Below the pieces are notes generated by a model that was not told where the DNA came from, did no database searches, and worked only from the letters and a program-made list of their open reading frames with translations. The translations under genes were made by a program, and so were the position numbers. Of a DNA stretch of 5,876 nt, positions 5,850 to 5,876 are shown piece after piece (the stretch's first letter is position 1; every line of letters begins with the position of its first letter). Source of the DNA: Chloroflexi bacterium UBA5177 (GTDB lineage: Bacteria; Chloroflexota; UBA5177); assembly GCA_002413265.1 (NCBI GenBank), contig DHWR01000038.1, positions 1-5,876 on the forward strand, written 5' to 3'.

Positions 5850-5876
5850 CTGTCTCTTATACACATCTGACGCTGC
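5850..5876. other. Nextera (Tn5) library adapter contamination
   Basis: Positions 5850-5868 read CTGTCTCTTATACACATCT, the reverse complement of the 19-bp Tn5 mosaic end used in tagmentation kits, and 5869-5876 continue GACGCTGC, the start of the Nextera read-2 adapter. This is untrimmed library sequence, not a natural transposon end: the match extends beyond the mosaic end into the synthetic adapter. Minus-strand translation yields the well-known artefact peptides MYKRQ and MCIRDS. Anything encoded here should be discarded. Confidence 0.98.

Noticed and set aside
5850..5868. Tn5 transposon end suggesting a mobile element
   Set aside because: The hyperactive mosaic-end sequence continues into synthetic Nextera adapter and stops at the contig edge; it is library contamination.

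Overview
The window is 5,876 bp at roughly 57-60% GC by eye. It holds six protein-coding genes (one cut by the right edge) plus two edge structures that look technical or anomalous. It comes from a bacterium. The SEDS protein RodA and the stand-alone FabZ point to a peptidoglycan-walled cell with type II fatty-acid synthesis. The family 9 (heptosyltransferase-type) glycosyltransferase favours a Gram-negative cell envelope. I cannot name the phylum from sequence alone. The right edge ends in 27 bases of Nextera (Tn5) library adapter, so this is a short-read contig that runs to its own end, probably a metagenome or single-cell assembly.

Layout. Positions 1-122 are a near-perfect 59-bp-arm inverted repeat with a 4-nt loop, followed by about 130 bp with no supported gene. 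On the minus strand, an ornithine carbamoyltransferase gene (2573 to 1638) overlaps by 4 nt a class-III PLP aminotransferase gene (1641 to 253), giving a two-gene operon. A 127-bp divergent intergenic region (2574-2700) carries a candidate promoter on each strand and a 13-bp palindrome between them. On the plus strand come carbamate kinase (2701-3711), fabZ (3708-4145, TTGA overlap) and a GT9 glycosyltransferase (4156-5352), packed as one likely transcription unit. The C-terminal half of rodA (5361-5849, minus strand) converges on the glycosyltransferase with only 8 bp between stop codons.

How the genes may work together. Catabolic OTC, carbamate kinase and an ornithine/GABA-type aminotransferase would turn citrulline into ornithine plus carbamoyl phosphate. 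Carbamate kinase would then yield ATP, NH3 and CO2, and ornithine would be transaminated to glutamate semialdehyde. This resembles the lower half of the arginine deiminase pathway with an ornithine outlet. No arginine deiminase gene is visible, and an anabolic role for OTC and the aminotransferase cannot be excluded. The fabZ, GT9 and rodA genes belong to envelope and lipid biogenesis. Carbamate kinase is therefore physically and probably translationally coupled to an envelope gene, which is unusual. I see no transposon, CRISPR array, tRNA or rRNA, and no strong evidence for a wholly new system. The most unusual items are the edge palindrome, the divergent aminotransferase motifs and the shared regulatory region.
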